The position numbers and the translations under genes are program-made. A stretch of DNA of 64,000 nt from Physcomitrium patens. Taxonomy: Eukaryota; Streptophyta; Bryopsida; Funariales; Funariaceae. Of the stretch, positions 1-12,007 are shown one piece after another. The notes beneath the pieces are model-generated. The model made no database searches. It was not told where the DNA came from and saw only the letters and a program-made list of their open reading frames with translations. The stretch lies in the NCBI RefSeq assembly GCF_000002425.4, contig NC_037269.1:11132469-11196468 (forward strand). Reading direction: 5' to 3'. The number at the start of each line of letters is the position of its first letter. The stretch's first letter is position 1.

Positions 1-471
1 GCTGGCATTTGAGATTTTCTATAATAAGGTATTGGATACATTTATAATACCATCTTGTCTTCACCTCTCTCAATCGTCAAAATATGATGACTCCAATTGT
101 TTTTGGCTTTTGCTTGATAAAGCTAGGATCTTTGCAATAAAATTGGATATGATAAAGTTGAATGTTGTAATCAAAAAATGATATAGTCTATTTTGTATTC
201 AATACCGATAATTATGGTTTAAATATTTTACAAGATATCTATTGGTTTAACCCAATTATGATTTGCCATCCTTAATACCAATGTTGTGGGTACTAAATGT
301 GCTAAGTCTAAAGCATCTATTATATCTGCATTCATCAAATTGATGCTGGAGCCACCATCTACTTGGACTCCAAAAATCATAATGTCATCTATCGATACAT
401 CAATGGTTGGCACGCCTGCATCAGGGTTTAAATTGACCTCAAGAACTTCTTTGTTGCATTGCCTATATCGT
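1..471 (-). pseudogene. Family C Gypsy aspartic protease fragment
   Basis: Read on the minus strand, this is the retropepsin-like part of a Ty3/Gypsy polyprotein. The region around 413-228 contains VQVDGGSSINLMN, where D-G-G-S replaces the usual D-T/S-G active site, followed by hydrophobic strands. Towards position 70 the conserved protease end reads like YPILL.RxxLYQAKA, with stops. It continues the gag of the element at 8270-10650, from which it is separated by the family-A insertions at 472-8191. The rest of pol would lie beyond the left edge. In-frame stops make it non-functional. The protease call is firm; the assignment to element C rests on strand, order and the split position. Confidence 0.7.
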
Positions 472-2288
472 TGTTGTAATACTTGAAGTCTTACTTGAAA
501 ATGCTTTGGGCTCCTAGCTATGGAAGGTAGAATAGAAATTGCAACAACAAAATCCTAATTCTAATAGAATACTAATAATACTAAATAAGCTTTAATCAAA
601 TTTAGAGAAATTTCAAAGGAATTCCAAAGAAATAATAAGAAATCTTAAAGAAATATTAGAATGATTACAAACATATCTCAAATATATTTCAATTAAATCT
701 TAATTTAATCCTAGTTGAAATCTTATTGGACTTCATTCAAACTTTAAGCCAAAAACTAATTAAATCTTAAATGCTAAATAAATTCAACCAAAATTCTAAA
801 CCTTAAATCAAATCTTGATCAAATCCTAAACCAAATCCTAAATCCTAAATCAAATTCTAAACCCTAAATCAAACCCTAACCAAACCCTAATCAAACTCTA
901 ACCCTAAATTAAATCCTAACCAATCCTAAACCAAATCCTAAATCCTAAATCAAATCCTAATCAAATCCTAATCCTAAATCAAACCCTAATAAATCTTAAT
1001 CAAATCTTAAATCAAATCTTAAACCAAATCTTAACCAAATCCTAGCCCTAAATCAAACCCTGAGCAAATCCAAAATCCTAAATCAAATCCTAATCTTAAA
1101 TCAAATCTTAACCAAATCTTAACCAAACCTTGACCCAAAATCAAATCCTAACCAAACCTTAACCCTAATCCTAAATCCCAAACTAAATCCTAAATCCTAA
1201 ACCAAATCCTAATCTTAAATCAAACCCTAACCAAATCTTAAATCCTAAATCAAAACTTAATCCTAAATCAAATCCTAACCAAATCCTAAATCCTAAACCA
1301 AAACTTAATTCTAAATCAAATCCTAATCCTAAATCAAATCCTAACCAAATCTTAATCCTAATCCTAAATCCTAAACCAAATCCTAACCAAATCCTAATCC
1401 TAAATCAAATCCTAGTAATTTCTATAATAGATTTAAATCTCAATAACTAATGAATGAACTGTCAATCTTAACTCAAATTTTGCACACTTCTTAAAAACTA
1501 AGTTGAAAACAAGAACAAATTTTTTGAAAATGATCAAAATTACCAAATAGACGATAACCTCAAAAACGTGCTCGGGTATTAGTCGGCTTCCTTCTCCAAA
1601 AACGTGCTCAGGTATTAGACCTTGACTCACTTAAACCTCAATAATCCTCAATTCAACTATTAGATTGAGCTAAGATTCATAGCACATATTTAGCACAACT
1701 ATGACCATTAACTCACAAAATTTTACTTATAGATCTATTACAAAACTCTTGAAATCACTTGAAACATCAATCCTATTTTATTTCATAAAATCCAAGTCAT
1801 CCGAAAATAATCTTGACTTTGTAAAATTCTTACAAAGTCATAAAAACTCCAAATCATCCAAAACTAATGCTAATAGAAACCTTATCCAATTTGCTATCAA
1901 ATCCTATTCTTTGATTTGGAAAAGAACCCCGGAGTCATCATCGAGACTCAGTTTTGTGCCTCAAGGTCTGATTTCGATCTTGGTTCATAACCGGCCCTCT
2001 CTAGGTATCAATATCTAGTTTTTCTAAATAACTTTTTTTAGAATTTACTCTTAACTTCTTTTTAAAGATACTTATATCATTTTTTTTCCAATCTACTTTA
2101 TTTTACCTTATTTATGGCCCTACAAAATAAGTAGAAGTCACTTTTCTAAAAAGGCAGTATTACTACTAAAAGTTTTACTACCTCCCTATCTTTTATCCAT
2201 ATTTTTTTACTTTATCTTTTAACTTGGATCTTCTATATTAAGATCCATATTATCATCTTGCACCATGTAGTCACGTTACAACATGACA
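472..2288 (-). repeat. A1 3' LTR (minisatellite type)
   Basis: On the plus strand it begins TGTTGTAATACTTGAAGTC and ends GTTACAACATGACA, the reverse complement of the family-A LTR start. It matches 5008-6857 throughout, including the unusual internal array of CCTAAA-like repeats. Confidence 0.85.
760..1415. repeat. Telomere-like degenerate minisatellite in LTR
   Basis: About 650 bp of degenerate units of 12-14 bp of the form AATCCTAAATCA / AATCCTAACCA. Exact plant telomere heptamers CCCTAAA occur sporadically (for example near 850-910), but units are not head-to-tail telomere repeats. The array lies wholly inside the LTR and has counterparts at the same LTR position in the other minisatellite-type LTRs. 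Confidence 0.85.
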
Positions 2289-2304
2289 TCCACCTTTTTT
2301 GAAC
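2289..2304 (-). other. A1 polypurine tract
   Basis: On the minus strand this reads GTTCAAAAAAGGTGGA directly before the LTR start TGTCATGTTG. It matches the A2 tract before 35838 in sequence and position, and is the expected primer site for plus-strand DNA synthesis. Confidence 0.7.
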
Positions 2305-3207
2305 TTGTGCATCCTCTGGTATGTGCCAAATAATCCAACTTCGTTTGATTCATACAATATTCTCAATGTCTTTATCCAATTCTTCTTCTTCATTTTTGCT
2401 ATTCAAATCAAAATCATCTTTTTATCTTAAAAAATTTATATCTTCAACAAAGTCTTTTATATTTATTTTTCTCTATCTTTGTTTGAATATCTTCATTCGT
2501 TTTCCTTATCATCATCCTTTCATCTAATAGATACAATTTTTTCCAAAAATCTTCCAATCCATTTTTTTGATAAATTCCAAATTATTTCATCAACTTTCAA
2601 TATTTCTAACTCACATAATTCTTTCTCAATAATTTTTTTTAAATACCAATAAAACTTAAATCAAAGGCACCTATATCTTGTAAGAGTACCTCCCTTTTTA
2701 TACCTCTTTAGTCTTGCTTTACAATGATACTTCTCCAAAATATCTCTTTTTTTATTTTTTTATTTTTTTAATATCAATGTTTCCATTTATTCCACATGTG
2801 GAAGTAGTTTGGAAATATTTTCTTTTGCACATGACTAAACCATTAGCGAGGTATAAAATTTAAAATGAAAAGATTGAATTGAAACTCTTCCACATAGCCA
2901 CATACATCTTGCTTATAACTTTTTTCTTATTTCTTTGATTCCAAGTCTGATTTAAGATGTCCATGTAATCTTTCAATCCATTTTTCATGTTTTTATATTT
3001 GAAGATTTTTAGATTTTCAACCCTTGAATTCTATACTTGATGTTAAATCTTATCTTTGTCAAAATCCAATTATGTCTCTATTACATGTGCATTACTTATG
3101 TAACCTTGATCTTGATTCAAAAGAGAAGTACTCACAATTAACTTAATCATAGCCAATGACTTGGCACCCTTATCTTTTGTTCTATAATCTTTATTTGCCA
3201 CATATTC
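2305..3207 (-). other. A1 internal tail, remnant of a pol linker
   Basis: There is no intact reading frame. Around 2670-2735 the minus strand matches A2 (about 35225-35310) and A3 (about 41925-42010), where the sequence encodes DYG..K.EVLL.D.GAFD.SFIGIL. In A3 this linker lies between protease and reverse transcriptase, so A1 keeps a scrap of a formerly autonomous body. Confidence 0.6.
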
Positions 3208-4730
3208 TTATATAACATCTCTCATATCTTCTTGAATGCATCCTTGTGAAATATCATAACCATCTGTTGTCTCAAAGCATTGTATAATATCATAATATTG
3301 AAAAATCTCATGTCTTTTTGAAATCTCATACTCTTGAAAAGTCTCATAACTTTCACAATAATCCTTTGTGGTTTCACAACTACATTTAGTATCATAACTT
3401 TGTGCAATCTCATAACCCTCTTTATAATAATCATGTAAAAACTCATAACTTCTTTCACCTAACTCATATGTGGTCTCATAGCCATATGTAATTTGACTTT
3501 CATCATCATATCCATGCATAATCCCACCACTTCTCACATCATAATGTTGTGAATTTATACAATCTTCAAGATTATAACCTTCAATAGATCCATAATCCAT
3601 TTCTTGTAAAGATTCAATTTTAAATTCTTCAAAAAAATCCAAAGTATTAGAAAAAATATCCTCACCTCTTTCAAATGTAGAAAATGCCTTTTTATCACTA
3701 AGAAATGTTCTATTCAAATTGCCATCACCAACCTCCATAGACTTATTTAATATAGAATAGCCATAGCTTTCAACCTTATTGTCATTAATTTCCAAATCCT
3801 TGAGCTCCATATTGTCTTCAAAATATTGGATACCTTGACCTTCTATAGTAATAGTTTGAAAAAAGAGTTTGTTCTCTCCTTCACCATCATCGGTATAAGA
3901 TCCAATTTCATTCATTTGCAAAGAATTGGCTCTTCTATTGAAGTCCTCTCCTTGCTCTTCTATTTCTCTTTTTTTAAGATTAGTCCCTTGCATTGATAAA
4001 GATGATATAGAAGCCAAAGTAGAAGTTTTTTTAGGCCATATTGCAACTCTTTTAGCTTGTGCTTCTTATTGCCTTGCTAAAATAACCACTACTTCCTTCA
4101 ACTTCTCCCAATTATTGGTACAACCACTCTCCATAGACTCAACTACAAGAAGCATGAAAATCTCGTATTCCAAAGCATCATCAACACTATTTAAAAACAA
4201 CTCTACCTTTAAAGCACCCAATGATCGTCTCTTTGAGGATGACAGTTGATAAAATCTCCTATCAAATTCTTCCAAAAATTCATAAAGATCCATATGCTTG
4301 CTTGGTTGTAATTCTATTCAATCTAAAAACTTTTACTTGGTAAACTTATCCTCATTTCCATCAATAAATTCTTTCTTCAAAATTTCTTGAAATTTTGACC
4401 ACGTTTCTACACCCTCTCTAAGCAATCTCTTCACTTTTTTATGAAATCTAGGTTCAATAGCCAAATGGAAGCTTGAGATCATCTTTGCCTCATGGATTTG
4501 GCATGTCTCCATCTCACATGTATAAACTTGTAAAAACTTAGTGATGTTGCATCCTTCAAATCTCCCAAATTTGTTGATGATTCCTTGCAATGCCCTTGTG
4601 ATATCTTTTTTTTTTCTTGCATTCTTTGTTGCTCCTCTATGAATATACAGAAAGCCTTAAAAAGCTAACTAATATTTGATCCATCCAAAATATTCGACCT
4701 ATCCAAAGATCTTGATGACACATCTTTCAT
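3208..4730 (-). pseudogene. A1 gag with Tyr/Glu-rich C-terminal domain
   Basis: The likely start is the ATG at 4730 (MKDVSSRSLDRSNILDG). The N-terminal half is a retrotransposon capsid-like gag: CEMETCQIHEAKMISSFHLA, then WSKFQEILKKEF, then a QLSSSKR segment. After the gag it continues without a zinc knuckle into an open acidic stretch of 269 codons (4017-3208). That stretch is rich in Y, E, D and Q, with an irregular 8-10 residue repeat of the type Y-[ED]-[IT]-x-[QE]. A one-base indel in the A-run near 4608 shifts the frame near the N-terminus, and stops occur at about 4330 and 4075. A2 carries the same gag plus Tyr-rich arrangement. The gag call is good; the function of the Tyr/Glu domain is unknown. 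Confidence 0.7.
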
Positions 4731-4983
4731 TTTGTTCTACAATGATCAAAAATGATTCTTAAATACTCCAATAAATACCTTATGATACTTCAAAATGCCT
4801 TATAATATTCTATGATAATCCAAATATTTCCATTGTATTTTAAAATAGTCTCCAAAGCTCCAAGAATTCAAAAGCTCCAATTCATGTACTAACCAAAGCT
4901 CTTCTTTCATTTTTTTTTTTTTTTTTTTTTTTTTTTTCACAATTCAAATAATCCAAAATAATCAAATACCTTCCGCCTCATGC

Positions 4984-5003
4984 TTTTCACATTGAGTTCA
5001 CCA
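4984..5003 (-). other. A1 primer binding site
   Basis: The minus strand reads TGGTGAACTCAATGTGAAAA four bases inside the 5' LTR. It is a variant of the family-A PBS seen best in A3 (TGGTGAACCCGACGTGAAAG). I could not assign the primer tRNA with confidence. Confidence 0.7.
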
Positions 5004-5007
5004 AATA

Positions 5008-6857
5008 TGTCATAATACATAAAGTCTTACTTGAGAATGCTCTGGACACTTAGCTATGGAAGATAGAATGGAAATTGCAACAACAAAATCTTAATTCTAA
5101 TAGAACACTAACAATGCTAAACAAGCTTTAATCAAATTTAGAAAAACCTCAAAGGAATTCCAAAGAAACAATAAGAAATCTTAAAGAAATATTAGAATAA
5201 TTACAAATATATCTCAAATACATCTCAATTCAATCTTAATTTAATCCTTGATGAAATGTTATTGGACTTCATTCAAACTTTAGGCCAAAAACTAATTATA
5301 TCTTAAATGCTAAATAAATTCAACTAAAATCCTAAACCTTAAATCAAATCTTGATCAAATCCTAATCAAATTCTAATCATAAATCAAATCCTAACCAATA
5401 CTAAATCAAACCTTATACCCTAAACCAAATCCTAATCAAATCCTAACCCTAAATCCAACTCTAAACCAAATCCTAAACTCTAAATCAAATCCTAAACTCT
5501 AAATCAAATCCTAACTAAATCTTAATCCTAAATCAAATCTTGACCAAATCCTAAACCCTAAACCAAACCTTGACCAAATCCTAAACCCTAAACCAAACCC
5601 TAACCAAATCCTAACCAAATCCTAATCCTAAATCAAATCCTAAGCAAACCATAATCCTAATCCTAAATCCTAAATTAAATCCTAAACTCTAAACCGAACC
5701 TTAATTCTAAATCAAATCCTAATCCTAAATCAAATATTCACCAAATCTTCACTCTAATCCTAAATCCTAAACCAAACCCTAATCAAACCATAATCCTAAA
5801 TCAAATCCTAACCAAATCCTAATAATTTCTATAATAGATTTAAACCTCAATAACTAATAAATGAACCATCAATCTTAACTCAAATTGTGCATACTTCTTA
5901 AAAACTAAGTTGAAAACAAGCAAAATTTTTTTGAAAAAGATCGAAAATACCAAATAGACGATAATTTCAAAAACGTGCTCGGGTATTGGCCAGCCTCCTT
6001 CTCCAACCTTAATGCTAATCTCCTAAAGCCAATATCTCTCTTTTTTACTATTCGATTGATCTCAAAATTCTCATACACATAGAAAAATAAGTCTAATATT
6101 CTCTCCCATAAACTTCACTCCAATCTAATTGGTAGATTGTAAGAAATCTTAAAAATCTTCACTAGATCTAAAATTTTGCTTTTTGAGACCTTGACTCAAT
6201 TAAACCTCAATAATCCTCAATTCAACTATTAGATTGAGCTAAGATTTATAGCACATATTAAGCACAACTATGACCATTAACTCACAAAATTTTACTTATA
6301 GATCTATTACAAAACTCTTGAAATCACTTGAAACATCAACCCTATTTTATTTCACAAAATCCAAGTCATCTGAAAACAATCTTGACTTTGTAAAACTCGT
6401 ACAAAGTCATAAAAACTCCAAATCATATAAAACTAATGCTAATAAAAATCTTATCTAATTTGCTATCAAATCCTATTCTTTGATTTGGAAAAGAACCCCG
6501 GAGTCATTGTCGAGGCTCGGTTTGGTGCCTCAGGGTCTGATTTCGATCCTAGTTCATAACCGGCCCTCTTTGGATATCAATATCTAGTTTTTCTAAATAA
6601 TTTTTTCTAGAATTTACTCTTAACTTCTTTTTAAAGATGCTTATATCATTTTTTTTCCAATCTACTTTGTTTTGCCTTATTTATGGTCCTACAAAATAAG
6701 TAGAAGTTATTTTTCTAAAAAAGTAAAATTACTATTAAAAGTTTTACTACCTCCCTATCTTTTATCCATATTTTTTTACTTTATCTTTTAACTTGGCTCT
6801 TCTATATTAAAATCCTTATTATTATCTTTCACTATATAGTCCTATTACAACATGATA
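5008..6857 (-). repeat. A1 5' LTR (minisatellite type)
   Basis: It begins TGTCATAATACATAAAGTC on the plus strand and ends ACAACATGATA, where the terminal CA has decayed to TA. It matches 472-2288 and includes a CCTAAA-like minisatellite at about 5305-5822. Confidence 0.85.
5305..5822. repeat. Telomere-like degenerate minisatellite in LTR
   Basis: Same array as at 760-1415 but shorter and with different unit order. Array length therefore varies between the two LTRs of a single element. Confidence 0.8.
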
Positions 6858-6861
6858 CTAT

Positions 6862-8191
6862 TGTCATATAACGTGATTTGCTATTTGGGAATACACTGGG
6901 TATCTAGCTATAGAGAGTTTAACTTTAATCTTTATATAAATCTTGTCTTAGCTTCCAAAACTCCTTTGATTTTCATAAAACTCAAAATATAACAAAAATC
7001 CTTCAAAACATATTTGTCTTGTGAAGGATTTTCTCTTTCCAAACTTTAGAAATTCATAACTTTAGATCTAGCCACTAAATTTGTCTCATATTTATGTGGT
7101 AGATAGAATTCACCCTTAAATTTTACTACAAAAAAAACCAATTTCAAATTCACTCTCGATCTTTTGGCATCTAAGAAATCCTAACAGATACTCTAAACCC
7201 TTTTTTGCAAGCATCTGAGCACTATTTTCTTAATATCTCAAGAATCCAATACTTAAATATCATAAAATTCATGTACAAAGTTTACTAACATGAAATTACA
7301 CATTTCTTAAAATTTTGAGCCAAAATCTTATCAAATTACTCAAGATATAGCTGAAGACACAACCACTAGTAAATCAAGTCACTTACTACCCTTAGATTGC
7401 ATGTACTGACTTCAAAATCCAATAACTCCTTTATTTCAAATTGGAATCCAATAAGCAGTATGCTAAAAGTATAGCCGCAAAAGTGCTCTCTTCAATTGCA
7501 ATTGCTGATCCTCAATTTTCCTCTGTACACGTGCGTTATGCCAAAAAAAGTGACAGTAGTTTCCAAATCAACACCTTAACTTTGAGTGCCTATATCTCTT
7601 TCATATAAACTCCAAACTATACAAAATTTGCACCAAAACCATAGCCAAAAACCTAAACTTGTTGATCCTAGCCTTCAAAGCTCGAATGACTCCAAAAAAC
7701 TAATCCTAATCTCTAATATGGCCTCGGGCAGCCTCCTCAAAGCCCATTGGTCATGATTTTTAACCTATAGGAATGGAGATTTTCATCATCCATCTCCATT
7801 CATCTATATTGGTGCCCTAATTACTCCCTTTGCTACCAAAACCCTTATTCAATCCTTTTTCTTATAAGATTTATATAATTTATACTCTAAACACCAAATA
7901 AAAGAACCAAAATAAGTTTTCAAATGTCACCAATATCTAGCAAAGGTGACTCTAAATATTTAGAAGTTACTATCAACCAAAATCAATCTTAAAACCCACT
8001 ATCAAAAAAGAAATTAAAGTTATACAAATTCTATAGTAATCTTTTTAAACAACCTCTTGTCAAGGTAATAATCAAATTATATTCTACAACCAACTAAAAT
8101 CTACTAACATGGTTCTTACCATATTACTTAATAAATTATATATTAAGTACATAATTACATTATTTTCATATAGTTGTCGAACCACAACACA
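6862..8191 (-). repeat. Family A LTR with a non-repetitive middle
   Basis: It starts TGTCATATAACG on the plus strand, four bases from the end of A1, and ends ACTATATGAAAA...CCACAACACA (as the reverse complement). Its terminal ~50 bp, read on the minus strand, resemble the family-A LTR end (TCTATAGCTAGATACCCAGTG compared with CATAGCTAAGTACCTGGTGC in A2). The central ~1.2 kb has no telomere-like array. Its length is close to the 1316-bp 5' LTR of A2. No internal region is attached, so it is a solo LTR or the remains of a recombined tandem element. Confidence 0.6.
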
Positions 8192-8269
8192 ATACCATGT
8201 TAACGATGAATTCAATATAGAATGGCACTCCAGTGGGACTAGTAGAAGTTGCTTCATTGAAATAGAAGG

Positions 8270-10650
8270 CTAAATAGCGTCCAGATCTTTTAGAATGTCA
8301 TAAGGCTCTATGTTTAAAGAAATTTCCAATGCCGTCTTTCTTTTCAATTGTTTTAGCTTTATCCCTTGAGATAATATATTTTTCTTTCCTAGACTTGGAC
8401 TTTGAATACCTAGAGGAGCTTTCTTAGAATATCCGTCTACAAAAAGATCTTTTAATGGATAAGACGTCTCTTGGGACTGCACGGAGGATAGAACTAGTTT
8501 AAGTTGAGCCGAGACCTCGGTGGTTGGAACCTCATTGATTTGCGTAGACGGACCAAGTTTTATTATTGATAAGATGCCCACTACAAGAACTAGATTTGAC
8601 ATTCCCATAATTGAGTTGAATTGGTCCTTTGCAACTAATTCATCCAAGTATTGAATTGGTCTTTTTACCTTTTATTGGCTCCTAGTAAGTACTACTTGGA
8701 CATATTCCACTAAAAATTGAATAGAGCATTATACTGCTGATATGTTTGCCCTGATTGTTTATAATTTTAACAAACTAGAGCATAGTCATCACTAGCTCTT
8801 GGATTAGGACATTCACTAGTATAATGACCAATTTGCCTACAACGATAACAATGAAGTAGTCTTCTTCCACCTCCATCAGGCATATTGGGTGTCTCCATTG
8901 GTATATACTAGCTGGACGTGTTCCAAGCTGAATTGATAAATGATTCCGATTATCATATTGATATGGAGGTAACTGAAATCGATTGCGGTGATGGAGAATA
9001 TTATTGATATCCTAGTTGTTCCTTCACATAGTTATGGGAGTTCGATCCAGAATCTGGATTATAATTTAAACCTAGTAAGTTATTAAAGGTTCAATTTTAC
9101 CTACTTGAATGATTTTCGTTCCAGCCAAATGTATTTCCCGTTTGAACTTGATTGATATCCCACTGAGTGGGTAGGATCATGGTCTGATTACCAAACTATT
9201 GTTTCCTTTTCTAATTCCAACAATTAACTGCCAAATACTTTCTTCTACAGAATGTATATTGTACCATCATTTGTGGAGGAAATAGACATTCTATCACCAA
9301 ATGACTTTGGCCCTTACAATTACTATACCATACATTGGATCTATTATTGATAGATTTTTGCCTCTTTTCTTTATCCTTTACCATATTGAATACCATTTCC
9401 TTCATTTTCTTAGTCAAATTTAACAGCAAGGTTTCATTAGAATCCTTTGGAGCTGATACTATTGAAAACTCTGTCATAATCAACTATTGCTGCTGATAAG
9501 AAAAGTATGGAGACTACGACATTACCATATTCAATGGTATAACTTACAACAAGGTGATATTAATTGTTTCTTCTATATTGGCACTTAAATTGGTACTTGT
9601 ATCGAACATTCTGGGATAACTAACTACTACTCCATTCTATGCCGGGATTCGATAATCTCCTTGAACTGGAATCATAGTAGCTCTCATAGTTAAAAATTGA
9701 TCATAATGGCATTTCTTCCAAACCTTGGTTCGATTAAGAGATGTAGTTATCATATTTGATTGAGACTCTTTTACAAACATTTTTAATTCAGGTGGATGTA
9801 ATCAATTGATTAATATGGACAATACAAAAGCCTCCAACATTTGATGATTTAGCCACTTGCGGAGTATATCTGCCACACTGCCATAGTACAATTCCACTGC
9901 CTCTCTTGGACTAATTATGCTATTTATTAATCTTTCTTGAAGTCGATTCTCAAAACCAATTGGGCAAAAATGGATTAAAAATGCATTCTTCAATGCCTCC
10001 TAATTATAAAATTGATCCAAAGGTTGGTGGTTATACCATTCAAATGCTATATCTTTTAAGGTCATTGGCAGCCATCGTAATCAAATATCTTTAGTTATGC
10101 CATTATTGGCTATACATGCGATCAAGAACTAAGACAAGTATTGATCTGGATCTATACTTGGTAAGCTCGTAAAAGTAGATAATGGAGACATACTAGTTGT
10201 TTGATTGCCCCCGTCTTCTATTTGGACTGCTATTACAACTGCTAGATCATTCGTTGTTATTAAAGAGGATAATGTACTTCTTAATCTCTTATTAAAATAA
10301 CCATTGCCTTTTCCAAATATCTTTTTCAAACTTTTCAACCTCTTCAATTTATTATTATTATTTTTGAATAAGTATATGAGTTGAACTAGAGGTAAAAACC
10401 ATAAATTTTGAAATACGCTGAATTGGCCCTTATTGGCAAGCAATTTATGCCATTCTACGAAACTAATTTTGACAGAATCGGTAGTTTCTACTATTGTAAA
10501 AGTATCCAATGGAATATCCAATTTTTTTGTATTTCTTCTACTTGCAGTTAACGAGCTCAAGAGATATGCTGGGCTATTAATAAAATTTCTCACAAGTACT
10601 CTTGGCAATTTTTTTAATGATATATATGTCTAAAATATTAGAGGTCAGTC
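8270..10650 (-). pseudogene. Family C gag region, decayed
   Basis: Four minus-strand open blocks (10608-10129, 9993-9802, 9483-9211 and 8647-8270) form a broken gag. The block at 9802-9993 (GFENRLQERLINSIISPREAVELYYGS) is capsid-like. The block at 9211-9483 ends in two consecutive zinc-knuckle-like motifs: YSNCKGQSHLVIEC and YTFCRRKYLAVNC, each with one ligand mutated. The distal block (8270-8647) has low-complexity spacer character before the protease, which resumes at position 471. Plant Gypsy gag proteins with tandem knuckles are known. Frameshifts and stops between blocks make it non-coding now. Confidence 0.6.
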
Positions 10651-10990
10651 AGCTTCTAGGTATGCTCAGATTTGCCAACAGGCATACAACCATGGCTTAA
10701 TTCAACTTTATTGATGCTTCTTTTTTAACTTACATTCTTGCTCATTTTGCAACAACTTTCTTACTTATACTCTCTCTTGTCTTTCTTTTGACTTGTGTAA
10801 TTTCTTTACTACAATATTTTCATTCTTAATAACCATAATCTTTCATTAAATACTAATAAATTTACTTCCTATCTCTCATTTGACTACACATTTTTCTTCA
10901 CTTTCGAATCAATTTTGATTTTATAACCTCTTCACGTAACATCCAAAATTACTCATTTGAGAGTTAATTCCTAATACTCAATACTATTGT

Positions 10991-11011
10991 CAATCCTCGA
11001 TAGCGGCGCCA
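10991..11011 (-). other. Family C primer binding site, tRNA-Asp type
   Basis: The minus strand reads TGGCGCCGCTATCGAGGATT. This closely follows the tRNA-Asp-complementary PBS that is common in plant Gypsy elements of the Athila/Tat kind, with a few transitions. It lies between gag and the LTR, as expected. Confidence 0.75.
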
Positions 11012-11014
11012 AAA

Positions 11015-11805
11015 TGTGGTTGCCATTTTACTTATTCTATAAATTTCTTTCAGAATAAACCTATAGAGGGAGATTCGATCACAAGGAAAGACTAACCGCA
11101 TGAGCTTATACATTAGGGTGACACAATTAACCATATTCTGAACCACTAAAAATACTAAAAAATACTATAATACTTTCTCCCACTAACAATATTCCTTCAT
11201 CAACTCATAACAACAATGTACAATCTTGTACTTTTAAAAGACCATTCAAAACACCCAAATTCCATCCAACATTGGAAATAACAATCTTCCACTCTAACCA
11301 ATCTTGCTTCACACAATTTCTGTAATCACAGACTTTTTTTGTCAAAATACACACAACTCTCAATTAACAACAATCATAATCTTCTATCTAGAATCAATCT
11401 TCTACAGAATCTGATAACAAATTTTCAATATCTTTTCATAATAATTTAATCACACAGTACTCCAATTACATACTCAATATCTCATAAATCAATCTCTAAT
11501 TTATTCCATAGATTTACTTCACAATATTCAAAAACTATTTATTACTCTTCAACTATAAAAAAAACAAAGAGAATAAAGAGGTAGCACCAAGCTTACCCTG
11601 ACTAATGACTATCACAATCTAGCTCCTCCAACATCTTCTTCAACTTACTTATGCTTTACTTCTGAAATTCAAGATTCTAACTGTTATTCCCTATTTAACC
11701 ATTTTTACAACTAATTCAATCATTCGACCTATTGAATTGACAATTCTAAGATTAATTAATCTACTTTATTCATATCTTATAAAAAAAAATTCTACCCATT
11801 CTACA
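11015..11805 (-). repeat. Family C 5' LTR (approximate)
   Basis: On the plus strand it starts TGTGGTTGCC three bases from the PBS. The most likely far end is CTACCCATTCTACA at 11805, because family-D leader sequence resumes immediately after. The second LTR lies outside the window, so the right boundary is inferred from the disrupted target. Confidence 0.5.
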
Positions 11806-12007
11806 GGAGGGTAATCTGTAACCTCTAATAAAATTTTCTACAAAGAAGGATAATCCAATCTCCTTAAGAAAAAGATCAATATTAAAAAACAAGATTTTTT
11901 GTTTATAGGTAGGTAGTCAACAACCTTCAAAACACAATAATAGAAGTGAAATAATCCACTCACTTCTTAATCAAGACAAAAACAGTAAGTTGGCACTCTT
12001 GTCAAAT
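11806..12007 (-). other. Family D untranslated leader fragment
   Basis: The minus strand shows collinear matches to the leader after the 5' LTR of the complete D copy (48196-48330): TTGACAAGAGT, AACTTAC, TTTGTC, TTGATTAA and AGTGGATTA in the same order. It is the start of an older D copy interrupted by element C. Confidence 0.6.

Larger units (their letters stand above)
472..6857 (-). mobile_element. Non-autonomous family A LTR element A1
   Basis: This is an LTR retrotransposon in minus orientation. Two LTRs of about 1.8 kb (472-2288 and 5008-6857) flank a short internal region (2289-5007). A polypurine tract abuts the 3' LTR and a primer binding site abuts the 5' LTR. The internal region holds gag and a Tyr/Glu-rich extension but no protease, reverse transcriptase or integrase, so it must have depended on a relative such as A3 or A4. 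The first ~165 bp of the two LTRs differ at roughly one site in ten by eye, mostly transitions, so it is an old insertion. No clean target-site duplication was found. Confidence 0.85.

Noticed and set aside
760..1415. Possible interstitial or terminal telomere array
   Set aside because: Units are degenerate 11-14-mers, not head-to-tail CCCTAAA, and the array is confined to LTRs at a fixed internal position in several elements.
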